Shown piece by piece: positions 35,629 through 43,127 of a stretch of 64,000 nt of DNA. Under the pieces are notes generated by a model that had not been told where the DNA came from, ran no database searches, and saw only the letters and a program-made list of their open reading frames with translations. Positions within the stretch are counted from its first letter, which is position 1, and each line of letters begins with the position of its first letter. Made by a program: the position numbers and the translations under genes. The stretch comes from Thiotrichales bacterium (GTDB taxonomy: Bacteria > Pseudomonadota > Gammaproteobacteria > Thiomicrospirales > Thiomicrospiraceae), in the NCBI GenBank assembly GCA_016938655.1, contig JAFGUG010000045.1, forward strand, positions 1 to 64,000, written 5' to 3'.

Positions 35629-36078
35629 GTGACCGAACAGATGGAATATTTATTTTTTAATGAGTCTTTGGCTAAGCGGTTTACGTTGTTTTGCGAGGCG
35701 CAAGGTGTGCAAAGCAAAATCATTGCTGAAGAATCGTTTACTGGGGACGCTTCTTTTAATGTGCAGCTTGCTGACATTACCAATGATTTAATTATGGAAG
35801 CCGTTGAAGAGTGCTACAACGATCTGTTTTTTGGTGAGCAAGCGGCTGAGATTGAAGGCAATAGTGAGAGTGGTGCTTTGGCAGATGCATGTGGTGTTCA
35901 GGTACAGTTAATGTCTGGTCAATATACAACCGTGGCGATTCATCCTGAGATTATGAATAAATTATTGAGCGTTTTAACGGTTAATGAGTTGCAATCGTTT
36001 ATAAGTCAAGTTGCAGAAGACATCGAAAATCCAAAAGACGGACCTATTTGTAGAAGAACCGATTTACCCTCTATGTAG
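35629..36078 (+). CDS. Acidic protein of unknown function
   Basis: 149 aa from GTG 35629, with GAGAAGGAAAG about 8 nt upstream. The track's ATG 35596 is less well placed. The protein is acidic, soluble and has no signal. There is a conserved-looking helix QLADITNDLIMEAVEECYND and an unusual C-terminus with ICRRTDLPSM. I recognise no domain. It is divergent from hemB and 291 bp upstream of soxC; no link to either can be shown. Confidence 0.6.
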   Translation: MTEQMEYLFFNESLAKRFTLFCEAQGVQSKIIAEESFTGDASFNVQLADITNDLIMEAVEECYNDLFFGEQAAEIEGNSESGALADACGVQVQLMSGQYTTVAIHPEIMNKLLSVLTVNELQSFISQVAEDIENPKDGPICRRTDLPSM

Positions 36079-36369
36079 TGTTTACAAGGGTTTAGGTGTA
36101 ACTATATGCAGTATTTGTTTTTATCTTTATGCTTCTACTCAATTGAAAGTTATAGAAAATAGGCTTACGTATCATAAAAAAATTATATAAGAAATTACTT
36201 ATTTTTCTTTGGGTTGAGGCTTGCAGTATTAAGCGTTAACACCTATGATTATCCACCAGCAAATACTGTATCGAACAATAATGATATTGTAATACAGGCT
36301 AATAACTAGAATTAAACTCTTGAATCTGGGGTCTTTCTGCAAGACAGTGGGATCATCAAGGAGCATTAA
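36079..36369. promoter_or_regulatory. Upstream region of soxCD with repeated CAGTATT elements
   Basis: A 291-bp AT-rich gap. TGCAGTATT occurs in direct orientation at 36107 and 36222. CAGTATTTG at 36109 is mirrored by CAAATACTG at 36260. These could be regulator half-sites. AAGGAG lies just before soxC. I could not fix a promoter. Confidence 0.4.
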
Positions 36370-37731
36370 ATGACAGATCAAAACGTACAAAAGGTTGCTC
36401 TTCAAACTGAAGAAAGTCGCAACCAGGGTCGTCGTGCCTTTCTAAAGGGTAGCGCGGCTGTAGCAGGGGGCGTTCTATTTACTAAAGCGGCTTCTGCTGC
36501 TGAAGGAACGGGTTTCGACCCTAAGAAAGCAGTAGCACCTTATGCAGGTAAGACTGAAATTACAGATGTATTGCAAGATCAAGCGTCTCGTAAAACATTA
36601 GGTTTCGGTGTTCGTAAATACCCATACGGTATGCCTTCTCCATATGAGAAGGAAGTTCAGCGTCGTACTTTGGAATGGTTAACACCTGACTCAATGGCGT
36701 CTATCACAATGACTCCATTACAGAGCTTACACGGAATTATCACGCCGAACGGTCTTCACTTTGAACGTTTCCACGGTGGTGTACCAACAATCAACCCTGA
36801 TGATCACCGTTTGGTTATCCACGGTTTAGTTGAGCGTCCATTGATCTTCACTATGGATGATCTTAAGCGATTCCCATCAGTGTCACGTATCCATTTCGTT
36901 GAGTGTCCTGCTAACGGTGCACTTGAGTGGAAAGGTGTTCAGTTGAACTCGGTTCAGTGGACTCACGGTATGATGTCTTGTGTTGAGTACACAGGTGTCC
37001 GTTTATCTGATCTACTTAAAGAAGCGGGTATCAAGCCTGAAGGTAAGTGGATTATTCCTGAAGGTGCGGATGCAGCCGGTATGGCTCGTTCTTTACCGCT
37101 TGAAATCGCTATGGATGACTGTTTCATTGCTTACGCACAGAACGGTGAAGCGCTTCGTCGTGAACAAGGTTACCCTATTCGTTTAGTTGTGCCTGGCTGT
37201 GAAGCGAACATGTGGGTTAAATACCTACGTCGTATCATGGTTCACGATGTGCCAATGCAGCACCGTGAAGAGACGTCTAAGTACACAGAATTAATGCCTG
37301 ACGGAACAGCTCAGCGTTTCTCATGGTACATGGAAGCAAACTCAGTAATTACTTACCCATCACCTGATTTTAAAATGCAGGGACCAGGTAAATACTTCAT
37401 TCGTGGTTTAGCATGGTCTGGCCGTGGAAAAGTAGCGCACGTTGATGTTTCACTTGACGGTGGTAAGAACTGGAAAGAAGCTCACTTTACGTCAGCTGTG
37501 CTTGATAAGGCGTGGACTCGTTTCGAGCTTGAATGGGATTGGGATGGTTCAGAAACGTTCTTAATGAGCCGTGTTACCGATGAAACTGGTTATGTTCAAC
37601 CTCCTATGCCGCAAATGCGTAACCTAGAAGGTACCAACAACGTTTACCACCGTACTGCTATGGTTACATGGAGAGTACATCCTTGGGAAGACGGTAAAAA
37701 TGGAGGCATGATTGAAAATGTTCAGTACTAA
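36370..37731 (+). CDS. soxC: SoxC sulfite/sulfane dehydrogenase, molybdopterin subunit
   Basis: 453 aa. A twin-arginine signal (RRAFLKGSAAVAGGVLFTKAASA, residues ~20-45) marks export of the folded, cofactor-loaded protein. The sulfite-oxidase fold has the molybdenum-ligand Cys179 in HFVECPANGALEW, cofactor-binding segments SLHGIITPNGLHFERFHGG, and a C-terminal dimerisation domain (VHPWEDGKNGG). With SoxD it oxidises the sulfane sulfur bound to SoxYZ in the periplasm. Codon use looks biased towards preferred codons (high expression). It overlaps soxD, and the Moco biosynthesis cluster follows within 1.4 kb. Confidence 0.95.
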   Translation: MTDQNVQKVALQTEESRNQGRRAFLKGSAAVAGGVLFTKAASAAEGTGFDPKKAVAPYAGKTEITDVLQDQASRKTLGFGVRKYPYGMPSPYEKEVQRRTLEWLTPDSMASITMTPLQSLHGIITPNGLHFERFHGGVPTINPDDHRLVIHGLVERPLIFTMDDLKRFPSVSRIHFVECPANGALEWKGVQLNSVQWTHGMMSCVEYTGVRLSDLLKEAGIKPEGKWIIPEGADAAGMARSLPLEIAMDDCFIAYAQNGEALRREQGYPIRLVVPGCEANMWVKYLRRIMVHDVPMQHREETSKYTELMPDGTAQRFSWYMEANSVITYPSPDFKMQGPGKYFIRGLAWSGRGKVAHVDVSLDGGKNWKEAHFTSAVLDKAWTRFELEWDWDGSETFLMSRVTDETGYVQPPMPQMRNLEGTNNVYHRTAMVTWRVHPWEDGKNGGMIENVQY

Positions 37732-38791
37732 AAAAACGTTTGTTGCAGCAGCGATTGCAACATTATTTGCCGGTTCAGCAGCAGCAATGAGCGGAAGCTC
37801 TGATGGTGCATCTGCAACTGGTGGAGATAAAATTGATGGTAAATACGCAGCAAACTTTGAGCAAATTATCAAAGATGCAGACGGTAAATACTTAGATAGA
37901 GCGGTAATTGAAGCAATTTTAGGTGCAGATGCGACTCACGGTCGTGACGGCTTAATGGGTAAACTTGACCCAGCAAACCCTTACTCTTTCGAAGTTGAAG
38001 ATAGCATCGATGGTGGTAACCATGGTAATGCTCAGTGTAAAGTGCCTCTAGCTTTCACTGAAGTTCATGACAACGTTAAAGCAAACTATACACACGATAG
38101 CAATTTCGTTGCACGTGGGTTTGGTACACCGATCTCTGAAGATTCTTTAAAGATTTGGAATATTGTTGTTGATGGTGACGGTAAAGGTCTTCCTGATCCT
38201 TCAGTTGGTATGACTGTAGAAGAAGGTGCTAAGGTTTACGTACAATTCTGTGGTATGTGTCATGGTGAGTTCGGTGAAGGTGCTAAGGGGTATTTACCAC
38301 TAGCGGTAGATGAAAACCTAGTGACTTCTGACTTCAATGCGCCAGCACCTCAGAAAGCTGTAGGTAACTACTGGCCGTATGCGGTTACCTTGTTTGACTA
38401 TATTCGTCGTACAATGCCTTTCTGGACTCCAAACGCACCATTCATTGGTGACGCTGGTTACATGGGTATGACAGGTTATATCCTTCAATCTAACTACATT
38501 CCTGTAGATGATGAAGGTAACGAACTAGAAGACGATACTTTCTTCAACTCTGAAGTACTTATGAAAATGAATAAGTACATGAAGAACCAAGGTAACTTCT
38601 TCTGTGACCACCGTCCAGTTATTCATAACGCTCGTTGTATGACGAACTGTGATGACTCATTGGTTGGTGATGGTAAAGGTAACATCAATAACTTCAAGCA
38701 AGCACGCTTGTTGCCTGATGGAACCCCTCAGTACAACGTTCCACAACGTTTACATGAAGATAAGCCAGGTGTAGGTCACTCAGGAATGTAA
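37718..38791 (+). CDS. soxD: SoxD c-type cytochrome subunit
   Basis: 357 aa from ATG 37718. TTG 37712 is the track's alternative; GGAGG at 37702-37706 could serve either. The start lies inside the last codons of soxC, so translation is coupled. The signal peptide is TFVAAAIATLFAGSAAA. One CxxCH heme motif is present, FCGMCHGEFGEG (Cys178, Cys181, His182), with Met-rich candidates for the sixth ligand. A second site where a heme is found in diheme SoxD reads RCMTNCDDS with no CxxCH, so this is probably a monoheme form. It takes electrons from SoxC. A 126-nt hairpin begins right after its stop codon. Confidence 0.92.
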   Translation: MFSTKKTFVAAAIATLFAGSAAAMSGSSDGASATGGDKIDGKYAANFEQIIKDADGKYLDRAVIEAILGADATHGRDGLMGKLDPANPYSFEVEDSIDGGNHGNAQCKVPLAFTEVHDNVKANYTHDSNFVARGFGTPISEDSLKIWNIVVDGDGKGLPDPSVGMTVEEGAKVYVQFCGMCHGEFGEGAKGYLPLAVDENLVTSDFNAPAPQKAVGNYWPYAVTLFDYIRRTMPFWTPNAPFIGDAGYMGMTGYILQSNYIPVDDEGNELEDDTFFNSEVLMKMNKYMKNQGNFFCDHRPVIHNARCMTNCDDSLVGDGKGNINNFKQARLLPDGTPQYNVPQRLHEDKPGVGHSGM

Positions 38792-38917
38792 TTTTAAGCG
38801 GCTGAAAGGTCGCTTAGCACACCAATCTCGGCGTTAGGAAATAGACGTTTACCGATGTAAACTCTGATTTCCTGCCTTGATCTTGGCACACTAAGCAAAC
38901 TTTCAACCTGCTTAAAA
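38792..38917. repeat. 126-nt imperfect inverted repeat directly after soxD
   Basis: TTTTAAGC (38792) pairs with GCTTAAAA (38910). Moving inward, further pairs are TGAAAG/CTTTCA, GCTTAG/CTAAGC, CCAA/TTGG, GGC/GCC, AGGAAAT/ATTTCCT, AGA/TCT and GTTTAC/GTAAAC around a CGAT loop. I count about 45 base pairs. It begins at the first base after the soxD stop codon and is followed 10 nt later by the operon terminator. It could be an RNA 3' structure or a palindromic (ERIC/MITE-like) DNA insert. Confidence 0.7.
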
Positions 38918-38927
38918 AGCATTTTAC

Positions 38928-38964
38928 AAACCCGCTATTCCTTTTGGAGTAGCGGGTTTTTTTG
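38928..38964 (+). terminator. Terminator of the soxCD transcript
   Basis: AAACCCGCTATTC-CTTTTG-GAGTAGCGGGTTT, a 13-bp stem with one wobble, followed by TTTTG. Confidence 0.9.
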
Positions 38965-39055
38965 TGTCTGTCATTCATGGTTTCTTCATGCTTTAACGAT
39001 CGTAATTACTTGTTCTAGTTAAAAATTATTTTATTCTAATTCATTGTAAATATTA

Positions 39056-39084
39056 TTGAACTCTTATGAGTTTGTCTGTAAAAT
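39056..39084 (+). promoter_or_regulatory. Candidate sigma-70 promoter of the moa operon
   Basis: TTGAAC, a 17-nt spacer and TAAAAT, giving a leader of about 60 nt before moaA. That leader (GGTTGGCTATAGCG...CATAACC) can form a small stem. It is too short to hold the known Moco riboswitch. Confidence 0.5.
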
Positions 39085-39150
39085 GCGTTATTCCCGGTTG
39101 GCTATAGCGCCTGAAGTTCGCACAGCTCCATAACCAAGAGACAAGCGTTT

Positions 39151-40152
39151 ATGAAAACAGAATTGATTGACCCATTTAATCGAAAAATTGAATACATCCG
39201 AGTTTCGGTCACGGACTTATGTAACTATCGTTGTGGCTACTGCATGCCTGAGCAAGGGGTTCATCCAGAAGGTAATCATAAAGAGTATCTTTCGTATGAT
39301 GAATTAGCGCGTATCATCAAAGCGTTTGTTAAGTTAGGTGTTGCAAAGGTACGTTTAACCGGTGGTGAGCCGTTGGTGCGTAAAAATTTATCGCATTTAG
39401 TCTCTGAAATTAGTACCTATGAAGGGCTTGAAGATATTGCCTTATCAACCAATGCTCATCATTTAGAACGTGAAGCACAAGCCTTAAAAACAGCGGGCAT
39501 GACCCGTTGTAATATCAGTATTGACTCCTTAAAACCTGAACGCTTTAAAAATATAACGCGTGGCGGAGATTTAGTGAAAGTGTTGGCGGGGGTTGATAAG
39601 GCTCTAGAAGTTGGAATGACACCTGTAAAGTTCAATATGGTGGTAATGAAAGGCACCAATGACGATGAAATTGAAGCCATGGTTGATTACGGGTTAGAAA
39701 AGGGCGTTGAAGTGCGCTTTATTGAAACCATGCCGATTGGCCCAGCAGGGGTGAGCATGATGAATCAGCATTATCCAGCAAGTAAAATTTTAGCCAGAGT
39801 CAAAAAACACGTCGGTGCCGATTTAATTCCGTCAGCGGGTAAGACACATGATGGCCCTGCTCGTAATTTTATTATTGCCGGTACCAATACTCGTATAGGC
39901 GTTATTTCTGCAGTATCTGAGCACTTTTGCGAAACCTGTAACCGTGTACGTTTAACTGCACGTGGTGTATTAGCACTGTGTTTAGGGCAGGAAGATTCGG
40001 TTGATCTACGCACGCCTTTACGTGATGGCATTACAGATGAAGGTTTAGAGCAATTGATTAAAGATGCCATGTTAAAGAAACCTGAAAAACATTTCTTTAA
40101 CGAGAATGTGCATAACATTGAATTTAGACAAATGGTTCAGTTAGGCGGATAA
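39151..40152 (+). CDS. moaA: GTP 3',8-cyclase (molybdopterin step 1, radical SAM)
   Basis: 333 aa. The radical-SAM cluster motif is CNYRCGYC in VTDLCNYRCGYCMPEQG. A second [4Fe-4S] cluster is held by CETCNRVRLTARGVLALCLG near the C-terminus. RLTGGEPLVRKNL is the SAM-contact segment. It starts Moco synthesis from GTP. First gene of moaA-moaD-moaE-moeA-moaC. The usual Gly-Gly tail is at residues 332-333 (LGG). Confidence 0.97.
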   Translation: MKTELIDPFNRKIEYIRVSVTDLCNYRCGYCMPEQGVHPEGNHKEYLSYDELARIIKAFVKLGVAKVRLTGGEPLVRKNLSHLVSEISTYEGLEDIALSTNAHHLEREAQALKTAGMTRCNISIDSLKPERFKNITRGGDLVKVLAGVDKALEVGMTPVKFNMVVMKGTNDDEIEAMVDYGLEKGVEVRFIETMPIGPAGVSMMNQHYPASKILARVKKHVGADLIPSAGKTHDGPARNFIIAGTNTRIGVISAVSEHFCETCNRVRLTARGVLALCLGQEDSVDLRTPLRDGITDEGLEQLIKDAMLKKPEKHFFNENVHNIEFRQMVQLGG

Positions 40153-40187
40153 GTCCTAATAAGTTTGAAGTAAGAGAGGAAGAAGAG

Positions 40188-40436
40188 ATGGTCAATATCT
40201 TATATTTTGCAAGTTTTAGAGAGGTCTTAGGTCAAGCTCAAGAACAGCTCAATGGGCAGTTTAATACAGTCGATGCTCTAATTCATGAACTTGCTGGGCG
40301 TGGTGACAATTGGAAGATGGCACTTTTGGATAATCAAAACTTACAGATCGCCGTTAATCATGATGTTGCCAGCCGCCAGACCGAGATCAAACCGGGTGAT
40401 GAAGTTGCGTTTTTTCCGCCAGTAACGGGAGGCTAA
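40188..40436 (+). CDS. moaD: Molybdopterin synthase small subunit
   Basis: 82 aa. The ubiquitin-like fold ends in FPPVTGG; the terminal Gly-Gly carries the thiocarboxylate that donates sulfur to the dithiolene. AGAGGAAG precedes the ATG. It lies between moaA and moaE, its partner in the synthase. Confidence 0.95.
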   Translation: MVNILYFASFREVLGQAQEQLNGQFNTVDALIHELAGRGDNWKMALLDNQNLQIAVNHDVASRQTEIKPGDEVAFFPPVTGG

Positions 40437-40442
40437 GTTCGT

Positions 40443-40910
40443 ATGGACTTATATCCTAATATCAAAATTCAAGAAGCGGATTTTGATTTAACCACAGAAG
40501 TAAATAACTTGCGTGAAGGTCATCGCGATATTGGTGCGGTTGTCTCCTTTACAGGGACGGTGCGTGATATAAATGAAGGTGACGAAGTCTCAATTTTAGA
40601 GCTTGAACACTATCCTGGTATGACTGAAAAAGCGTTAGAGAAGATTCGAATAGAAGCCCATGAGCGTTGGCATCTCGAATCAAGCTTAATTATTCACCGT
40701 ATCGGCAAAATGTATCCAACCGACCAAATTGTTTTGGTTGCGGTTGCGAGTCGTCATCGTGAAAACGCTTTTTACGCGGCGCATTTTATTATGGACTACC
40801 TAAAAACCAACGCACCCTTTTGGAAAAAAGAGACCTTACCTGATAGCAGTGAGCGTTGGGTGGATGCGCGTATTACCGATCAAGAAGCTGAAAAGCGTTG
40901 GGCTGTTTAG
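40443..40910 (+). CDS. moaE: Molybdopterin synthase catalytic subunit
   Basis: 155 aa, matching the family (150 aa). Motifs are GAVVSFTGTVRDINEGD, LELEHYPGMTEKALEKI, RIGKMYPTDQIVLVAVAS, FIMDYLKTNAPFWKKE and ERWVDAR, with the active-site Lys residues. It starts 6 nt after moaD, using a GGAGG inside the moaD end. An intrinsic terminator lies downstream before moeA. Confidence 0.96.
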   Translation: MDLYPNIKIQEADFDLTTEVNNLREGHRDIGAVVSFTGTVRDINEGDEVSILELEHYPGMTEKALEKIRIEAHERWHLESSLIIHRIGKMYPTDQIVLVAVASRHRENAFYAAHFIMDYLKTNAPFWKKETLPDSSERWVDARITDQEAEKRWAV

Positions 40911-40961
40911 GCAAAAACAGGCCTAAATTTAGACCCTTTTATAAAAATAAAATTCTGTCAT

Positions 40962-40986
40962 TCCCCGCTTTTGCGGGGATTTTTTT
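40962..40986 (+). terminator. Terminator or attenuator between moaE and moeA
   Basis: TCCCCGC-TTTT-GCGGGGA followed by TTTTTTT. Only about 10 nt separate it from the moeA start codon, so it would limit read-through into moeA-moaC. Confidence 0.85.
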
Positions 40987-40996
40987 GAGAGCCAAT

Positions 40997-42202
40997 ATGA
41001 AAACATTTGAAGAAGCACTTTACTATTTACTGTCGCATGTGCAGCCGACCGACAAGACTGAGAATGTCGCTATTCACCGTGCATTAGGACGCGTATTAGC
41101 GGAACCTATTTATGCAGATGTGAATGTCCCTCCCCATAACAACAGCATGATGGATGGCTACGCCTTACACAGTTTTGACCTTGAACAAAACTCAGTTTTA
41201 GAGGTGGGCCAGCGTATTCCGGCTGGAACCGAGCCTGAGCCCCTAAAACCGGGAACGGCGGCACGCATTTTTACCGGTGCCCCCATTCCTGAAGGCGCTA
41301 ATATGGTGGTGATGCAGGAAGAAACAGAGCAAGTGGGGGATCATCAGATACGAATTACGGCCGAGAGCACCCAGCCACAGCAAAATATCCGTTATAAAGG
41401 TGAAGATATTGCCAATGGTGATGAAATCCTTAAGAGAGGGCACAAATTGCGTCCTCAGGACTTAGGGTTGATTACCTCAATTGGGATTGGACAGGTCAGT
41501 GTCTATCAGCCACTTAAAATAGCGACCTTTACAACCGGCAGTGAATTACTAGAGCCGGGTGACGCGCCACAGAAAGGTAAAATTTATAATGCTAATCGTT
41601 ATGTTCTAGCAGGCCTGGTACCGGCACTAGGCTTTGAGCTTATCGATTTAGGCAGTGTTGAGGATACCTTGGAAGCAACTGTGGATGCGATGCAACAAGC
41701 GGCGAGCATTGCCGATGTGGTCGTGACCACCGGTGGCGTATCGGTTGGAGAGGAGGACCACATTAAACCGGCGATTGAGCAGCTAGGGTCATTAGATATG
41801 TGGGCCGTTAAAATGAAACCCGGCAAGCCACTGGCTTACGGAAAAATTGGTGATACCCCATTTATTGGTTTGCCAGGGAATCCGGTCTCTGCCTTTGCAA
41901 CTTTCAACTTATTTGCGCATCCGTACTTGTTAAAAATGCAGGGTGCCAATGAAATTAAGGCCAAGCCCGTTTGGTTAGAAGCCGCTTTTGAATGGACAAA
42001 ACCTGGCTTTAGACGGGAGTTTGCACGCGCTAAACTGGTGAATAAAAACCAAAAGACCTACGTCAAAATTTACCCGCAACAAGGCTCGGGGGTTTTAACC
42101 TCGACTGTTTGGGCAGAGGGTTTTGTGGTCATTCCAGAAGACACCACCATTGCCAAAGGTGACAAAGTTGCCTTCTATCCATTTAATCCCATTAACGAGT
42201 AA
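40997..42202 (+). CDS. moeA: Molybdopterin molybdotransferase
   Basis: 401 aa from ATG 40997; the track's 40898 start would overlap moaE and run through the terminator. It inserts molybdate into adenylylated molybdopterin. MoeA features are [74 protein letters not shown] and [15 protein letters not shown]. It is followed by moaC 11 nt later. Confidence 0.96.
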   Translation: MKTFEEALYYLLSHVQPTDKTENVAIHRALGRVLAEPIYADVNVPPHNNSMMDGYALHSFDLEQNSVLEVGQRIPAGTEPEPLKPGTAARIFTGAPIPEGANMVVMQEETEQVGDHQIRITAESTQPQQNIRYKGEDIANGDEILKRGHKLRPQDLGLITSIGIGQVSVYQPLKIATFTTGSELLEPGDAPQKGKIYNANRYVLAGLVPALGFELIDLGSVEDTLEATVDAMQQAASIADVVVTTGGVSVGEEDHIKPAIEQLGSLDMWAVKMKPGKPLAYGKIGDTPFIGLPGNPVSAFATFNLFAHPYLLKMQGANEIKAKPVWLEAAFEWTKPGFRREFARAKLVNKNQKTYVKIYPQQGSGVLTSTVWAEGFVVIPEDTTIAKGDKVAFYPFNPINE

Positions 42203-42213
42203 TTGAGGCCTTT

Positions 42214-42693
42214 ATGAGCGACCACGTCTTAACCCATTTAGATGAAAAAGGCCAAGCACGTATGGTGGATGTGAGTGCCAAAGCACACACCGAGCGCGAA
42301 GCAACGGCAACGGCAACCATTTTTATGCAGCCGGAAACCTTAACCATGATTGTGGAAGGTAAGCATAAAAAAGGCGATGTCATGGCGACCGCCCGTATTG
42401 CCGGTATTATGGCGGCAAAACGCACGCCGGATTTGATTCCCATGTGCCATCCGCTCATGATTACCTCGGTCAAAGTGGAATTATTGCCAGACTTAGAGAA
42501 AAATTGTGTCGTGATTAACGCCACCTGCAAAACCGTTGGCCAGACAGGGATAGAAATCGAAGCCTTAATGTCTGCTTCGACGGCCGCTTTAACGCTTTAC
42601 GATATGTGTAAAGCCGTCGACAGAGGTATGGTAATTAATGAGGTGAAATTGCTTGAAAAAATAGGCGGAAAATCCGGTCATTGGCAGCGTTAA
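42214..42693 (+). CDS. moaC: Cyclic pyranopterin monophosphate synthase
   Basis: 159 aa, matching the family. It acts on the MoaA product to form c[52 protein letters not shown] and [24 protein letters not shown] are MoaC signatures. GAGG lies just before the ATG. It is the last gene of the Moco cluster; no terminator is seen before the GIY-YIG gene, so read-through is possible. Confidence 0.97.
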   Translation: MSDHVLTHLDEKGQARMVDVSAKAHTEREATATATIFMQPETLTMIVEGKHKKGDVMATARIAGIMAAKRTPDLIPMCHPLMITSVKVELLPDLEKNCVVINATCKTVGQTGIEIEALMSASTAALTLYDMCKAVDRGMVINEVKLLEKIGGKSGHWQR

Positions 42694-42743
42694 ACACTTG
42701 CAGTGATTGCCGCATAAAGGCCTGTTAATAATGAGTTTGATGC

Positions 42744-43046
42744 ATGGAAGAAGCTGAGAAACCGGAGTCAAAAAGTGAGCAGGCCTGCTTAGATTCAAAT
42801 CAGAAATGGTTTGTGTATCTATTGCGTTGTGCCGATGACTCTTTATATTGCGGCGTGACCACGAACTTGACCAAGCGTTTACGTCAACATAATGGTGAAT
42901 TAGTGGGCGGTGCTAAGTACACCAAAGTACGTCAACCGTGTGAACTGGTGTATTCAGAACCCTCTGAAAACCGACGTTCCGCCACTCAGAGAGAGTATGC
43001 CATTAAGCAACTTAGCCGTGCTCAAAAGCTGCAACTGATTCGCTAA
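42744..43046 (+). CDS. GIY-YIG nuclease-domain protein (UPF0213/YhbQ-like)
   Basis: 100 aa. The GIY-YIG-type core is WFVYLLRCADDSLYCGVTTNLTKRLRQHN, with a C-terminal AIKQLSRAQKLQLI. Stand-alone proteins of this kind resemble SLX1-type nucleases, but their role in bacteria is poorly known. The first ~20 residues are extra compared with YhbQ and contain the palindrome AGCAGGCCTGCT (SEQACL), so the true start might lie later. A strong terminator follows. Confidence 0.85.
   Translation: MEEAEKPESKSEQACLDSNQKWFVYLLRCADDSLYCGVTTNLTKRLRQHNGELVGGAKYTKVRQPCELVYSEPSENRRSATQREYAIKQLSRAQKLQLIR
42778..42789. repeat. Dispersed palindrome in the 5' end of the GIY-YIG gene
   Basis: Exact AGCAGGCCTGCT with left flank AAAAAGTG, matching the directional consensus. 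Confidence 0.8.
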
Positions 43047-43071
43047 CCGTATTTTCATTTGTCTGCAAATA

Positions 43072-43107
43072 AAAAAGGCCGCTATGTTAAACATAGCGGC
43101 CTTTCTA
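43072..43107. terminator. Bidirectional terminator between the GIY-YIG gene and deaD
   Basis: AAAGGCCGCTATGTT / AACATAGCGGCCTTT is a perfect 30-bp palindrome with A/T tracts on both sides. Confidence 0.9.
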
Positions 43108-43127
43108 GCGTTTAAGACAACAGCGGA

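Noticed and set aside
39085-39150. Possible Moco riboswitch before moaA
   Set aside because: The leader predicted from the -10 box is only about 60 nt, too short for the known Moco RNA; only a small stem is visible.
40898-40996. N-terminal extension of MoeA
   Set aside because: It runs through an intrinsic terminator and overlaps moaE; ATG 40997 fits the family.
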